Position numbers and translations under genes: made by a program | In this document: in pieces, positions 1 to 8,683 of the stretch | Position numbering within the stretch: position 1 is the first letter of the stretch | Layout of the letters: every line of letters begins with the position of its first letter | Notes under the pieces: model-generated | Told to the model about the DNA's origin: nothing | What the model saw: the letters and a program-made list of their open reading frames with translations, nothing else | Database searches by the model: none | Source of the DNA: Streptomyces liliiviolaceus | GTDB taxonomy: Bacteria > Actinomycetota > Actinomycetes > Streptomycetales > Streptomycetaceae | NCBI RefSeq assembly: GCF_018070025.1 | Contig: NZ_JAGPYQ010000001.1 | Span: 7,688,001 to 7,752,000, forward strand | Reading direction: 5' to 3' | Length of the DNA stretch: 64,000 bases

Positions 1-738
1 CGCCCCGACGGCCGCGCCCACCATGAACGGCATCAGGTTCGGCAGGTTGCGGACCGTGCGCTTCATGATCTGCTGGCGCAGCTCGCGCTTCATCTGGCCC
101 CCGAGGGCCGCGTTGAGCGTCGACGGCTTGGTCACGTCGATGCCGCGCTCCTCCGACCACGAGTTCAGATATGTGGTCGAGCGCTCTTTCAGGTTGCCGG
201 GCGGTCGCAGGCCGTAGACCTCGTACAGCTCGGCGATCAGCTTCAGTTCGATCGCGGCGACGCCGGTGACCTCGGCGGCCAGCTCGGTGGGCATGGCCGG
301 CGGTACGGGCATCATCGCGGCGGCGCCGACGCCCGCGCCCACGGTGGACGTGGCGTTGCACGCGCCCGCGACGAGTTTGTCCGCGAGCTGTTCGGGCCCG
401 AGGCCCGGGAACTGCCTGCGGAGTGCGGCGAGGTCGCGTACGGGGATCCGCGGGGCGATCTCGATGATGCGGTCGGTGACGTACGCCAGGGCGGCCCTGG
501 CCCGGCTGCCGCCCTTACGGACGCCTTCCGCGACCCCGTGGCCGACGGCGGCCGCCCGGCGTCTGGCGACAGGCGCCTTGGTCACCGGCACCTCCAGGGC
601 GCCGGAAGCGCCTGTCGCGTCCGCTGCTTCGAGCGAGGCCGGGAGGCCCCGCTCGTCGTCGTGCAAGCCGTCCTGGGACGGACCGGCCGCTCCCCGGTCA
701 CGGAAGCGGCGCTTCCAGGGCGGGGTCGAGCCTGTCAC
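1..738 (-). CDS. Conserved hypothetical protein, C-terminus cut by the window edge
   Basis: An open frame runs from a GTG at 738 to the left edge of the window without a stop (246 codons visible). A purine-rich GAGGCAGGG lies upstream of the GTG. The first 70 or so residues are polar and look disordered. After that comes a basic segment, then a Gly/Ala/Met-rich stretch (about residues 130-160) that may insert in or lie on a membrane, then a charged region. I do not recognise a family. The start is 13 bases after the stop of the DUF4193 gene, so the two are probably co-transcribed. Codon use is normal for the window. Confidence 0.7.
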   Translation of the reverse strand, partial: MTGSTPPWKRRFRDRGAAGPSQDGLHDDERGLPASLEAADATGASGALEVPVTKAPVARRRAAAVGHGVAEGVRKGGSRARAALAYVTDRIIEIAPRIPVRDLAALRRQFPGLGPEQLADKLVAGACNATSTVGAGVGAAAMMPVPPAMPTELAAEVTGVAAIELKLIAELYEVYGLRPPGNLKERSTTYLNSWSEERGIDVTKPSTLNAALGGQMKRELRQQIMKRTVRNLPNLMPFMVGAAVGA

Positions 739-751
739 GGCCGACCCTGCC

Positions 752-1048
752 TCAGTCGCAGTCGCGGCAGATCGGCTGACCGTTCTTCTCGCGGGCCAGC
801 TGACTGCGGTGGTGGACCAGGAAGCAGCTCATGCAGGTGAACTCGTCCTGCTGCTTCGGCAGGACCCGGACGGCCAGTTCCTCGTTCGAAAGGTCCGCTC
901 CGGGCAGTTCCAGGCCTTCGGCCGCCTCGAACTCGTCCACGTCGACCGCCGAAGTCGACTTGTCGTTCCGGCGAGCCTTCAGTTCTTCAAGGCTGTCCGA
1001 GTCGACGTCGTCGTCGGTCTTGCGTGGGGTGTCGTAATCCGTTGCCAT
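752..1048 (-). CDS. DUF4193 family small zinc-ribbon-like protein
   Basis: A 98-residue acidic protein matching the actinobacterial DUF4193 family in size and layout. The N-terminal half is rich in Asp/Glu. The C-terminus carries two Cys pairs (CMSC near residue 73 and CRDC at the very end), an arrangement expected to bind one zinc ion. In actinobacteria this family usually sits near dut, but dut is not visible here. Its biochemical role is unknown. Its only close neighbour is the truncated gene downstream, with a 13-base gap. The gene starts a probable transcription unit, since 392 non-coding bases lie upstream. Confidence 0.85.
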   Translation of the reverse strand: MATDYDTPRKTDDDVDSDSLEELKARRNDKSTSAVDVDEFEAAEGLELPGADLSNEELAVRVLPKQQDEFTCMSCFLVHHRSQLAREKNGQPICRDCD

Positions 1049-1440
1049 TGTCGCTCTCCCCCTCTGGGTGTCTGCGGTGTCTCAGCGCAGGTAACGCGTG
1101 AGAGGCCGGACTTGTGCCCGACCTGAGGCGGAGATTTTGCCTCACATCAAGGTCTGTTACTCAATCGACACCCAACCGGACTCCTGAGGAGTGATCGGCT
1201 TGGATGGCGAAGCGGACCGTACACGGTCCGAATGCCGCACTTCAAAGGCGTCTCACCGTGTACTTCCCGTGATCTCGACCCCCGAAAACCCGGATTTTCC
1301 CGGCTTTACGGCAGTCCCGTTGATCACGGAGGGTAGATGACCGGAAATTGGCCCTGTGATCGATCACACACGAGCGTGCCTTTCGTCTGCCCGGGAAATT
1401 CCGCGCAAAGCGAACATCCTCGCGTGTCGGCGACATGGTC
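1049..1440. other. Gene-free stretch upstream of the DUF4193 gene and downstream of cutS
   Basis: No convincing reading frame is present. The segment must hold the promoter of the DUF4193 gene (leftward). Its clearest element is a 14-base perfect palindrome TGTGATCGATCACA at 1355-1368. This resembles a CRP-type half-site pair but has a 4-base rather than 6-base spacer. No strong terminator hairpin for cutS was seen. Confidence 0.6.
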
Positions 1441-2682
1441 TCAGATAGGTAGGGCTACTCGCATCACCAGGCCACCCCCCTCGCGCGGTTCCGCGACGAT
1501 GTGGCCACCGTGGGCGCGGGCCACCGACCTGGCGATCGACAGGCCGAGACCCACCCCCTTGTCGCTTCCCGTCCGCTCGGTGCGCAGCCGCCGGAACGGC
1601 TCGAAAAGATTGTCGACCTCGTACGCGGGGACCACGGGTCCGGTGTTCGACACCGTGAGGACCGCCTGGCCGTGCTGCACCTGCGTGACGACCTCGACCC
1701 AGCCGTCCTGGGCCACGTTGTAGCGCACGGCGTTCTGGACGAGGTTCAGGGCGATCCGCTCCAGGAGGACGCCGTTGCCCTGGACGACCGCGGCGGCCCG
1801 CTCCCCGCGGACCTCCACGCCCTTCACGTCCGCCTCGCCGCGCACCTGGTCTATGGCCTGCGAGGCGACCTCGGCGAGGTCGACCGGCTTGCGCTCGACG
1901 ATCTGGTTGTCGCTGCGGGCGAGCAGCAGCAGGCCCTCGACCAGCTGCTCACTGCGCTCGTTGGTGGCGAGCAGGGTCTTGCCCAGCTGCTGCAGCTCCA
2001 TGGGGGCGCCCGGGTCGGACAGGTGCACCTCCAGGAGCGTGCGGTTGATCGCCAGGGGCGTCCGCAGCTCGTGCGAGGCGTTCCCGACGAACCGCTGCTG
2101 GGCCGTGAAGGCCCGCTGCAGCCGCTCCAGCATGTCGTCGAAGGTGTCCGCCAGCTCCTTCAGCTCGTCGTCCGGGCCGTCCAGCTCGATCCGCCGGGAC
2201 AGGTCCGAGCCCGCCACCGCGCGCGCGGTGCGGGTGATCCGGCCCAGCGGCGACAGGACCCGGCCGGCCATCGCGTAGCCGAACGCGAAGGCGATCACGG
2301 CGAGGCCGAGGAGAGCCATCAGCGAGCGGCTGAGCAGTCCGTCCAGGGCGTGCTGCCGCTGGACGGCGGTGCACTCCTTGAGCATGGCGTTCAGCTCTTG
2401 GTTGTTGCCCGCCCCGCTCAGCTGCGGACAGGTGGCGCTGGTGAGTTCGAGGTTGCTGCCGGTCACCTGGAAGTCGACGCCGCTGCCCTCGTGCAGGGCC
2501 TGGGCCGCCAGCAGATAGATGATCGACAGCAGCAGGATCCCGGCGATCAGGAACATCCCGCCGTACAGCAGCGTGAGCCGTATGCGGATGGTCGGACGCA
2601 GCCAGGGGAAGGGGGGTTCCGGTTTCCTCGGGTCCCAGGTGGGCTTCGGGGGCGCCTTGGGGGGCGCGGGGGTGGTGGTCAT
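1441..2682 (-). CDS. cutS: CutS sensor histidine kinase
   Basis: A 413-residue membrane histidine kinase, the partner of CutR. After a Pro-rich cytoplasmic tail, TM1 lies at about 36-60. A short extracytoplasmic loop (about 61-118) contains two cysteines (Cys85, Cys104). TM2 is at about 120-140, followed by a HAMP linker, the H-box NASHELRTPL with His204, then N, G1 (GVGLGLSIA) and G2 boxes. CutRS was first described in S. lividans and represses antibiotic production there. The paired external cysteines would suit a redox or secretion-stress input, but that is inference. The ATG is 6 bases after the cutR stop, so the two form an operon with cutR first. Confidence 0.93.
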   Translation of the reverse strand: MTTTPAPPKAPPKPTWDPRKPEPPFPWLRPTIRIRLTLLYGGMFLIAGILLLSIIYLLAAQALHEGSGVDFQVTGSNLELTSATCPQLSGAGNNQELNAMLKECTAVQRQHALDGLLSRSLMALLGLAVIAFAFGYAMAGRVLSPLGRITRTARAVAGSDLSRRIELDGPDDELKELADTFDDMLERLQRAFTAQQRFVGNASHELRTPLAINRTLLEVHLSDPGAPMELQQLGKTLLATNERSEQLVEGLLLLARSDNQIVERKPVDLAEVASQAIDQVRGEADVKGVEVRGERAAAVVQGNGVLLERIALNLVQNAVRYNVAQDGWVEVVTQVQHGQAVLTVSNTGPVVPAYEVDNLFEPFRRLRTERTGSDKGVGLGLSIARSVARAHGGHIVAEPREGGGLVMRVALPI

Positions 2683-2688
2683 CGGGGG

Positions 2689-3342
2689 TCAGATCCGGTA
2701 TCCGGAGCCGGGCACGGTGACGATGACCGGCGGCTCGCCGAGCTTGCGGCGCAGGGTCATCACCGTGACCCGCACGACGTTGGTGAACGGGTCGGTGTTC
2801 TCGTCCCAGGCCTTCTCCAGGAGCTGCTCGGCGGAGACGACCGCGCCCTCGCTGCGCAGCAGGACCTCCAGGACGGCGAACTCCTTGGGCGCGAGCTGGA
2901 CCTCCTTGCCGTCGCGGAAGACCTCGCGGCGGTTGGGGTCGAGCTTGATCCCGGCGCGCTCCAGGACGGGCGGCAGCGGCAGGCTCGTACGCCGCCCGAG
3001 TGCACGCACGCGTGCCGTCAGCTCGCTGAACGCGAAGGGCTTGGGGAGGTAGTCGTCGGCGCCGATCTCCAGGCCCTCCACCCGGTCGCTGACGTCCCCG
3101 GAGGCCGTGAGCATCAGCACACGGGTCGGCATGCCGAGCTCGACGATCTTCCGGCAGACGTCGTCGCCGTGCACGAGGGGGAGGTCACGGTCGAGGACGA
3201 CCACGTCGTAGTCGTTGACGCCGATGCGCTCCAGGGCGGCCGCGCCGTCGTACACGACGTCGACGGCCATGGCCTCCCGGCGCAGTCCGGTGGCCACCGC
3301 ATCGGCGAGCAGCTGCTCGTCCTCGACGACGAGTACGCGCAC
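2689..3342 (-). CDS. cutR: CutR OmpR-family response regulator
   Basis: A 217-residue response regulator. The receiver domain (about 1-115) has the acidic pair E7/D8, phospho-acceptor Asp51 (VVVLDRDLP) and Lys101. The C-terminal winged helix (about 125-217) is of the OmpR/PhoB type. I chose the GTG at 3342 because an AAGGA lies about 9 bases upstream and because the length then equals the CutR length I recall. An in-frame ATG at 3366 would add 8 residues but has no ribosome site. It is co-transcribed with cutS, 6 bases downstream, and is predicted to act as DNA-binding repressor or activator on phosphorylation by CutS. Confidence 0.93.
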   Translation of the reverse strand: MRVLVVEDEQLLADAVATGLRREAMAVDVVYDGAAALERIGVNDYDVVVLDRDLPLVHGDDVCRKIVELGMPTRVLMLTASGDVSDRVEGLEIGADDYLPKPFAFSELTARVRALGRRTSLPLPPVLERAGIKLDPNRREVFRDGKEVQLAPKEFAVLEVLLRSEGAVVSAEQLLEKAWDENTDPFTNVVRVTVMTLRRKLGEPPVIVTVPGSGYRI

Positions 3343-3768
3343 GTCGCTTGTCCTTCCTGTGTCCACCCGCGTAGCGCCTTCGCGGCGTACACGGGCGGGT
3401 CCGATGGGGTCCTCCCGCTCGAACGCAGCCGAGAGCAGGGAGGGTGGGACTCCATCCTGCCCTTTTCGGCCATAAGTCGGCTGTAAGACGGGTTCGGAGG
3501 GTGGGGAATGCCAGATTTTCTCGGGAGGTTGAGGTTTCCGTCGAAGGGAGCGAGGGGAGGACGGCTTTACACCCCGCGATCACGCTCTGCTTGTGCCGCA
3601 CCACCCGGCGGTACGTGATGGTCCGCTTCCGCAGAGCGGGCGTGGGTGTCCGGCACTGACGCCGCCCGGCTGGGCAGCGCCGGGCATCCCTGGAGACGTG
3701 ATCGCCCCTTCCGAACGGCACACCCCCGTGCCACCACCGACCCACGACCCAGGACGAGGGGGCGCAGC
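3343..3768. other. Divergent intergenic stretch between cutR and a small gene
   Basis: About 426 bases with no gene I can support. It should hold the promoter of cutRS (leftward) and of the 57-residue gene (rightward). I could not pick a confident -35/-10 pair. The sequence is locally less GC-rich near 3460-3540. Confidence 0.5.
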
Positions 3769-3942
3769 ATGGACGCATTCACCGCAGGACTTCTGCAGCG
3801 CATAAGGGCGACCGAGTCCGACTTGACGATGGCTCGCGAGACCGGCGACGACTTCCTCGCGGAGGTCGAGCAGGCGGAACTCGACGACCTGCACCGCCTT
3901 GCGGCGGAGCACGGTGTGCAGGTCGGCGTGTCACACGTCTGA
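3769..3942 (+). CDS. Small conserved hypothetical protein, 57 aa
   Basis: ATG with AGGACGAGGGG upstream starts a 57-residue acidic, largely helical protein (MDAFTAGLLQRIRATESDL...). It contains no cysteines and no membrane segment, and its middle could form one amphipathic helix pair. I do not know its function. A strong bidirectional terminator hairpin follows 15 bases after the stop, which supports it as a real single-gene unit. Codon third positions are G/C as in its neighbours. Confidence 0.72.
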   Translation: MDAFTAGLLQRIRATESDLTMARETGDDFLAEVEQAELDDLHRLAAEHGVQVGVSHV

Positions 3943-3957
3943 CGCAGCTCGTGACAG

Positions 3958-3995
3958 GAGCGGGGCCCCGGCAGATCCAGTCCGGGGCCCCGCTC
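3958..3995. terminator. Bidirectional intrinsic terminator
   Basis: A 14-bp perfect GC-rich stem (GAGCGGGGCCCCGG paired with its complement) with a 10-base loop sits between the convergent 57-aa gene and the inositol monophosphatase gene. There is no long T-tract, as is common in Streptomyces. Confidence 0.8.
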
Positions 3996-4053
3996 GGTCG
4001 TCTCTCACACGCCGCCGGACGTGTGCCGCCGGCCGCGCGCCTGCCGCGCGGCG

Positions 4054-4866
4054 TCAGTCGTGCCAGGCGCCGAGTTCGTCGAGCCGGGACTGGAGGGTCT
4101 CGAAGAGGCCGGGCGGGGCCGCGACGGTCAGATCGGTCGACAGGGGCTCTCCGGGGCGTCCGCCGGTCAGCGCGCCCGCCTCCCGGGCGATCAGGTCACC
4201 CGCGGCGTAGTCCCAGGGGTTGAGTCCCCTCTCGTAGTACGCGTCCAGGCGGCCCGTCGCCACGTCGCACAGGTCGATGGCCGCCGAGCCGCCGCGGCGG
4301 ATGTCGCGGACCTGGGCGATCAGCTGCCCGACCACCTCGGCCTGCCGGGTCCTGCGGTCCGCGAGATAGCCGAAGCCGGTGCCGACGAGGGCCAGCCCGA
4401 GGTCGGGAGCGGGCCGCACGCGCGCGGGGCGGTCGTCGACGAAAGCACCGCCGCCCAGGACGGCCCGGTAGGTCTCCGCGCGCATCGGGGCGTGCACGAC
4501 CCCGACGAGCGTCTCGCCGTCCTTGCGGGCCGCGATGGACACGGCCCAACTGGGCAGGCCGTACAGATAGTTGACCGTCCCGTCGATCGGGTCGATCACC
4601 CACTGGACACCGCTGCTGCCCTCGATGTCGGCGCCCTCCTCCCCCAGGACGCCGTCGTCCGGCCTGGCGTCGGCCAGCAGACCGGTGATCAGCTTCTCGG
4701 AGGCGATGTCCATCTCGGTGACGACGTCGACGGCGCTGGACTTGGTCGCCGCCACGCCCAGGTCGTCGGGGCGGCCGTCCCTCAGGAAAGCTCCCGCGCG
4801 GTGGGCCGCGTCGAGCGCGATCTCCAGTAGTTCGGCCTTCAGCTCGTCGTTCGCTGTGGCGGTCAC
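4054..4866 (-). CDS. Inositol monophosphatase family protein
   Basis: A 270-residue lithium-sensitive-type sugar-phosphate phosphatase. Metal and substrate motifs are visible: GEEG (first metal site), the signature DPIDGTVNY with WVI before it, and the C-terminal NPWDYAAGDLIAREAG. It likely hydrolyses inositol-1-phosphate or a related sugar phosphate in the cytoplasm, using Mg2+. I chose the GTG at 4866 because GAGGAG sits 5-6 bases upstream. The in-frame ATG at 4878 overlaps the ferrochelatase stop (ATGA) and has no separate ribosome site. Either way the gene is translationally close to ferrochelatase and probably shares its transcript. Confidence 0.9.
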   Translation of the reverse strand: MTATANDELKAELLEIALDAAHRAGAFLRDGRPDDLGVAATKSSAVDVVTEMDIASEKLITGLLADARPDDGVLGEEGADIEGSSGVQWVIDPIDGTVNYLYGLPSWAVSIAARKDGETLVGVVHAPMRAETYRAVLGGGAFVDDRPARVRPAPDLGLALVGTGFGYLADRRTRQAEVVGQLIAQVRDIRRGGSAAIDLCDVATGRLDAYYERGLNPWDYAAGDLIAREAGALTGGRPGEPLSTDLTVAAPPGLFETLQSRLDELGAWHD

Positions 4867-4874
4867 GGGGCTCC

Positions 4875-6002
4875 TCATACGTACGGGCTGTCGGCGCCCG
4901 CGGCGGCGGGCTTGGGTGCGCGGGCCGGGCAGCAGCCCGCGGGGCAGAGGTCGTGGCTCGGGCCGAGAGCGCCGAGGGCGCAGGGGGAAACGTCTCTGCC
5001 GTTCTCGGTGGCGGCCCGCTCCAGGACGAGGTCTCGGATCGCGGCGGTGAACCGCGGGTCGGCGCCCACGGTGGCCGAGCGGCGCACCGGCAGCCCCAGC
5101 TCCGCGGCCTTCGCCGTGGCCTCCGTGTCGAGGTCGTACAGGACCTCCATGTGGTCCGAGACGAACCCGATGGGTGCCATCACGACCGCGGGCACGCCGG
5201 CTGTGTGCCGCTCCTCCAGGTGGTCGCAGATGTCCGGCTCCAGCCACGGGATGTGCGGAGCTCCCGAGCGCGACTGGTAGACGAGCTGCCAGGGGTGCTC
5301 GGTCCCGGTCCGCTCGCGCACCGCGTCGGCGACGAGCCGGGCGACGTCCAGGTGCTGCCGTACGTACGCCCCGCCGTCCCCGTGGCCCTCCACCGGTCCG
5401 GAGGTGTTCGCCGCGGACGTCGGGATCGAGTGGGTCGTGAAGGCGATGTGCGCGCCCGCGCGGACGTCCTCGGGAAGCTCGGCGAGGGACTTCAGGACGC
5501 CCTCGGTCATCGGCTCGACGAAACCGGGGTGGTTGAAGTAGTGCCGGAGCTTGTCGACGCGCGGCACCTCCAGACCCTCGCCCTCCAGGGTCGCCAGGGC
5601 CCCGGCCAGGTCCTCGCGGTACTGCCGGCAGCCCGAGTAGGAGGCGTACGCGCTCGTGGCCAGCACCAGGACGCGGCGGCGGCCGTCGGCGACCATCTCG
5701 CGCAGGGTGTCCGTCAGGTACGGCCCCCAGTTCCGGTTGCCCCAGTACACGGGCAGGTCCAGGCCGTGCTCCGCGAAGTCCTTGCGCAGGGCGTCCAGCA
5801 GGGCGCGGTTCTGGTCGTTGATCGGGCTGACCCCGCCGAACAGGAAGTAGTGCTGCCCCACTTCCTTGAGGCGTTCCTTGGGGATGCCCCGGCCCCGGGT
5901 CACGTTCTCCAGGAACGGGACCACTTCGTCGGGGCCTTCGGGGCCGCCGAAGGAGAGCAGGAGCAGGGCGTCGTAGGGAGTGGCATCGAGCGCGTCTCGC
6001 AT
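4875..6002 (-). CDS. hemH: Ferrochelatase (coproporphyrin ferrochelatase type)
   Basis: A 375-residue enzyme inserting Fe2+ into a porphyrin. In actinobacteria the substrate is coproporphyrin III (CpfC pathway). The conserved HSIP (metal-binding His) and [11 protein letters not shown] (catalytic Glu region) are present. The C-terminus holds four cysteines (PCALGALGP, then DLCPAGCCP), matching the [2Fe-2S] ligands known in actinobacterial ferrochelatases. The start at 6002 ([11 protein letters not shown]) fits the family. A longer in-frame ATG at 6104 would add 34 residues that look non-coding and cross the candidate iron box. It is divergent from the MFS gene at 6166. Confidence 0.93.
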   Translation of the reverse strand: MRDALDATPYDALLLLSFGGPEGPDEVVPFLENVTRGRGIPKERLKEVGQHYFLFGGVSPINDQNRALLDALRKDFAEHGLDLPVYWGNRNWGPYLTDTLREMVADGRRRVLVLATSAYASYSGCRQYREDLAGALATLEGEGLEVPRVDKLRHYFNHPGFVEPMTEGVLKSLAELPEDVRAGAHIAFTTHSIPTSAANTSGPVEGHGDGGAYVRQHLDVARLVADAVRERTGTEHPWQLVYQSRSGAPHIPWLEPDICDHLEERHTAGVPAVVMAPIGFVSDHMEVLYDLDTEATAKAAELGLPVRRSATVGADPRFTAAIRDLVLERAATENGRDVSPCALGALGPSHDLCPAGCCPARAPKPAAAGADSPYV

Positions 6003-6089
6003 ACCTCGATCCTGCCACCCGCCTCCGACAGCCGGGCATCGGCGGGGGGCCGAACGGCAGGTGGACAGGGTGACCGGGAAAATCCGCAG

Positions 6090-6108
6090 ATGGGTTAGGG
6101 TCACCTGA
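6090..6108. promoter_or_regulatory. Candidate iron box (DmdR/IdeR operator)
   Basis: The 19 bases around GGTTAGGGTCACCTGA match the actinobacterial iron-box consensus TTAGGTTAGGCTCACCTAA at 14 of 19 positions by eye. It lies between divergent hemH and the MFS gene, just upstream of a candidate -10 element TAAGCT at 6113-6118 on the plus strand. That is a typical repressor position. The half-site on one side is imperfect, so binding is an inference. Confidence 0.5.
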
Positions 6109-6165
6109 CTCGTAAGCTGTATCCGTCGGATTCACGCCTTACCGGACCCTCACCGGAGACCTCCC

Positions 6166-7404
6166 GTGCTCAGCCCCTACCGCGCCCTGTTCGCCGCGCC
6201 CGGCTCCAAGGGTTTCACCACCGCGGGCCTCCTCGGCCGGATGCCGCTGTCGATGATGGGCATCGGCGTGGTCACGATGATCTCCCAGGTCACCGGGCGG
6301 TACGGGCTAGCGGGCGCCCTGTCGGCGACGATCGCGCTGTCCGCGGCGGTGCTCGGGCCCCAGATATCCCGCCTGGTGGACCGGTACGGACAGCGGCGGG
6401 TGCTGCGGCCCGCCACGCTGTCCGCGCTCACCGCGTCCGCCGGGCTCCTGCTGACGACCCGCTTCGACGGGCCGGACTGGGTGCTGTTCCTCTGCTCGGC
6501 CGGCATCGGCTGCGTACCGAGCATCGGCGCGATGACCAGGGCACGCTGGGCGCTCATCTACCGGGGCAGGCCCGAACTCCACACCGCGTACGCCTTCGAG
6601 TCCGTCGTCGACGAGATCTGCTTCATCTTCGGGCCGATCATCTCCATCGGCCTGTGCACCGTGTGGTTCCCGGAGGCCGGACCGCTGCTCGCGGCCCTCT
6701 TCCTGGCGGCCGGTGTCTTCTGGCTGACGTCCCAGCGCGCCACCGAGCCCCCGCCGCATCCGCGTGAGCACCACACGGGCGGCTCGGCGCTGCGCTCTGC
6801 CGGACTGCAGGTCCTGGTGGCCACCTTCGTGGCGACCGGCGCGATCTTCGGCGCGGTCGACGTGGTCACCGTGGCCTTCGCCGACGAGGAGGGCCACAAG
6901 GGCGCGGCGAGCATCGTCCTGGCCGTCTACGCGGCGGGCTCCTGCGTGGCCGGGGCCGTCTTCGGGCTGCTGCGCTTCGCGGGGGCGCCCGCCCGCAGGT
7001 GGGTGCTGGGCATCTGTGCCATGGCCGTGAGTATGATCCCCCTGCTACTGGTCGGAAACTTGCCGTTCCTGGCTGTGGCGCTGTTCGTTGCGGGCCTGTC
7101 CATCGCACCGACGATGATCACGACGATGGCCCTCGTCGAACTGCACGTACCACGCGCGAAACTGACCGAGGGCATGACATGGGTGAGCACCGGGCTCGCG
7201 GTCGGGGTCGCGCTCGGTTCCTCCCTGTCCGGCTGGGTGATCGACGCAGCCGGGGCGCGGGCCGGGTACGGGGTTCCGGTCGCGGCCGGAGCTGTCGCGG
7301 TCGCGGTGGGTTTCCTCGGGTATCGCCGGCTCAGCAGGCCGGTTCCGCAGCGGGGAGGAACCCATGAGAAGCACAGTGAGCGCGAAGAGCGGAACCTGGC
7401 GTAA
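6166..7404 (+). CDS. MFS transporter
   Basis: A 412-residue major facilitator protein with about 12 hydrophobic segments. The motif-A-like loop is VDRYGQRRV near residue 68. Start is GTG at 6166 with GGAGA upstream. The substrate cannot be read from sequence. Two contextual hints exist: it is divergent from ferrochelatase, and a candidate iron box sits in the shared promoter region. A role in export or uptake of an iron-related small molecule is therefore possible, though a general drug exporter is equally compatible. It overlaps the next gene by 41 bases, so the two are translationally coupled. Confidence 0.88.
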   Translation: MLSPYRALFAAPGSKGFTTAGLLGRMPLSMMGIGVVTMISQVTGRYGLAGALSATIALSAAVLGPQISRLVDRYGQRRVLRPATLSALTASAGLLLTTRFDGPDWVLFLCSAGIGCVPSIGAMTRARWALIYRGRPELHTAYAFESVVDEICFIFGPIISIGLCTVWFPEAGPLLAALFLAAGVFWLTSQRATEPPPHPREHHTGGSALRSAGLQVLVATFVATGAIFGAVDVVTVAFADEEGHKGAASIVLAVYAAGSCVAGAVFGLLRFAGAPARRWVLGICAMAVSMIPLLLVGNLPFLAVALFVAGLSIAPTMITTMALVELHVPRAKLTEGMTWVSTGLAVGVALGSSLSGWVIDAAGARAGYGVPVAAGAVAVAVGFLGYRRLSRPVPQRGGTHEKHSEREERNLA

Positions 7405-8683
7405 CTGGGCCGGGAACGTCACCGCCCGGCCGGCCCGGGAGGTCGCTCCCGCCTCCGTCGAGGAGCTCTCCGCCGCCGTGCGCCGGGCCGCCGAGGACGG
7501 ACTGAGAGTCAAGGCCGTCGGTACGGGCCACTCCTTCACCGCGGCGGCGGCGACCGACGGCGTATTGATCCGCCCTCAACTGTTGACCGGCATCCGCAGG
7601 ATCGACCGCGACAACGGCACCGTCACGGTCGAGGCCGGCACACCGCTCAAGCGCCTCAACCTCGCCCTGGCCCGGGAGGGCCTGTCGCTCACGAACATGG
7701 GCGACATCATGGAGCAGACGGTGTCGGGCGCGACCAGCACCGGCACGCACGGCACCGGCCGCGACTCGGCCTCGATCGCCGCCCAGATCGCGGGACTTGA
7801 ACTGGTAACCGCCGACGGCTCGGTCCTCACCTGTTCCGAGAAGGAGAACCCGGAGATCTTCGCGGCGGCCCGGATCGGGATAGGCGCCCTGGGGATCATC
7901 ACCGCGATCACCTTCTCCGTGGAGCCCCTCTTCCTCCTCTCGGCCCGCGAGGAGCCGATGAGCTTCGACGAGGTGACGGGTTACTTCGACGAACTGTTCA
8001 CGGAGAACGAGCACTTCGAGTTCTACTGGTTCCCCCACACCGGCAACTGCAACACCAAGCGCAACAACCGCAGCGTGGGCCCGGAGAAGCCGGTCGGTAC
8101 CGTCCGCGGCCTCTACGAGGACGAGTTCCTCTCCAACGGCGTCTTCCAGGCGGCCAACTACGTGGGCCGGGCCGTCCCCGCCACGATCCCCTCGATCGCC
8201 CGGATCTCCAGCCGCGCCCTGTCCGCGCGCACCTACACCGACATTCCCTACAAGGTCTTCACTTCTCCGCGCCGGGTGCGTTTCACGGAGATGGAATACG
8301 CGGTTCCGCGAGCCGCCCTGGTCGACACACTGCGCGAACTGAAGGCCATGGTCGACCGTTCGCCTCTGCGCATCAGCTTCCCGGTGGAGGTGCGCACGGC
8401 GCCGGCGGACGACATCGCCCTCTCCACCGCGTCCGGCCGGGACAGCGCGTACATCGCGGTCCACATGTTCAGGGGGACGCCGTACCAGGCGTACTTCAGC
8501 GCGGCCGAGCGGATCTTCACCGCGCACGGGGGCCGCCCCCACTGGGGCAAGGTGCACACCCGTGACGCGGAGTACTTCGCCGATGTCTATCCGCGCTTCG
8601 CCGAGTTCACCGCACTGCGGGACCGCCTCGACCCGGAACGGCGGTTCGGCAACGACTACCTGCGGCGGATCCTGGGCGATTGA
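7364..8683 (+). CDS. D-arabinono-1,4-lactone / gulonolactone oxidase family flavoenzyme
   Basis: A 439-residue vanillyl-alcohol-oxidase-type flavoprotein. The FAD-binding PCMH domain is at about 20-190. GTGHSF near residue 45 holds the His that covalently carries FAD in this family, and TGTHGTG lies near 125. The C-terminal ALO domain ends with HWGKVHTRD and the usual FGNDYLRR. The family oxidises sugar-1,4-lactones or alditols with O2. The Streptomyces alditol oxidase belongs to the same superfamily, so the exact substrate is open. GGGGAGGA precedes the ATG. It overlaps the upstream MFS gene by 41 bases, so transport and oxidation of a related compound may be linked. Confidence 0.88.
   Translation: MRSTVSAKSGTWRNWAGNVTARPAREVAPASVEELSAAVRRAAEDGLRVKAVGTGHSFTAAAATDGVLIRPQLLTGIRRIDRDNGTVTVEAGTPLKRLNLALAREGLSLTNMGDIMEQTVSGATSTGTHGTGRDSASIAAQIAGLELVTADGSVLTCSEKENPEIFAAARIGIGALGIITAITFSVEPLFLLSAREEPMSFDEVTGYFDELFTENEHFEFYWFPHTGNCNTKRNNRSVGPEKPVGTVRGLYEDEFLSNGVFQAANYVGRAVPATIPSIARISSRALSARTYTDIPYKVFTSPRRVRFTEMEYAVPRAALVDTLRELKAMVDRSPLRISFPVEVRTAPADDIALSTASGRDSAYIAVHMFRGTPYQAYFSAAERIFTAHGGRPHWGKVHTRDAEYFADVYPRFAEFTALRDRLDPERRFGNDYLRRILGD

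Noticed and set aside
1501..3486. A 661-residue rightward open frame
   Set aside because: Antisense to cutS and cutR; composition typical of shadow frames.
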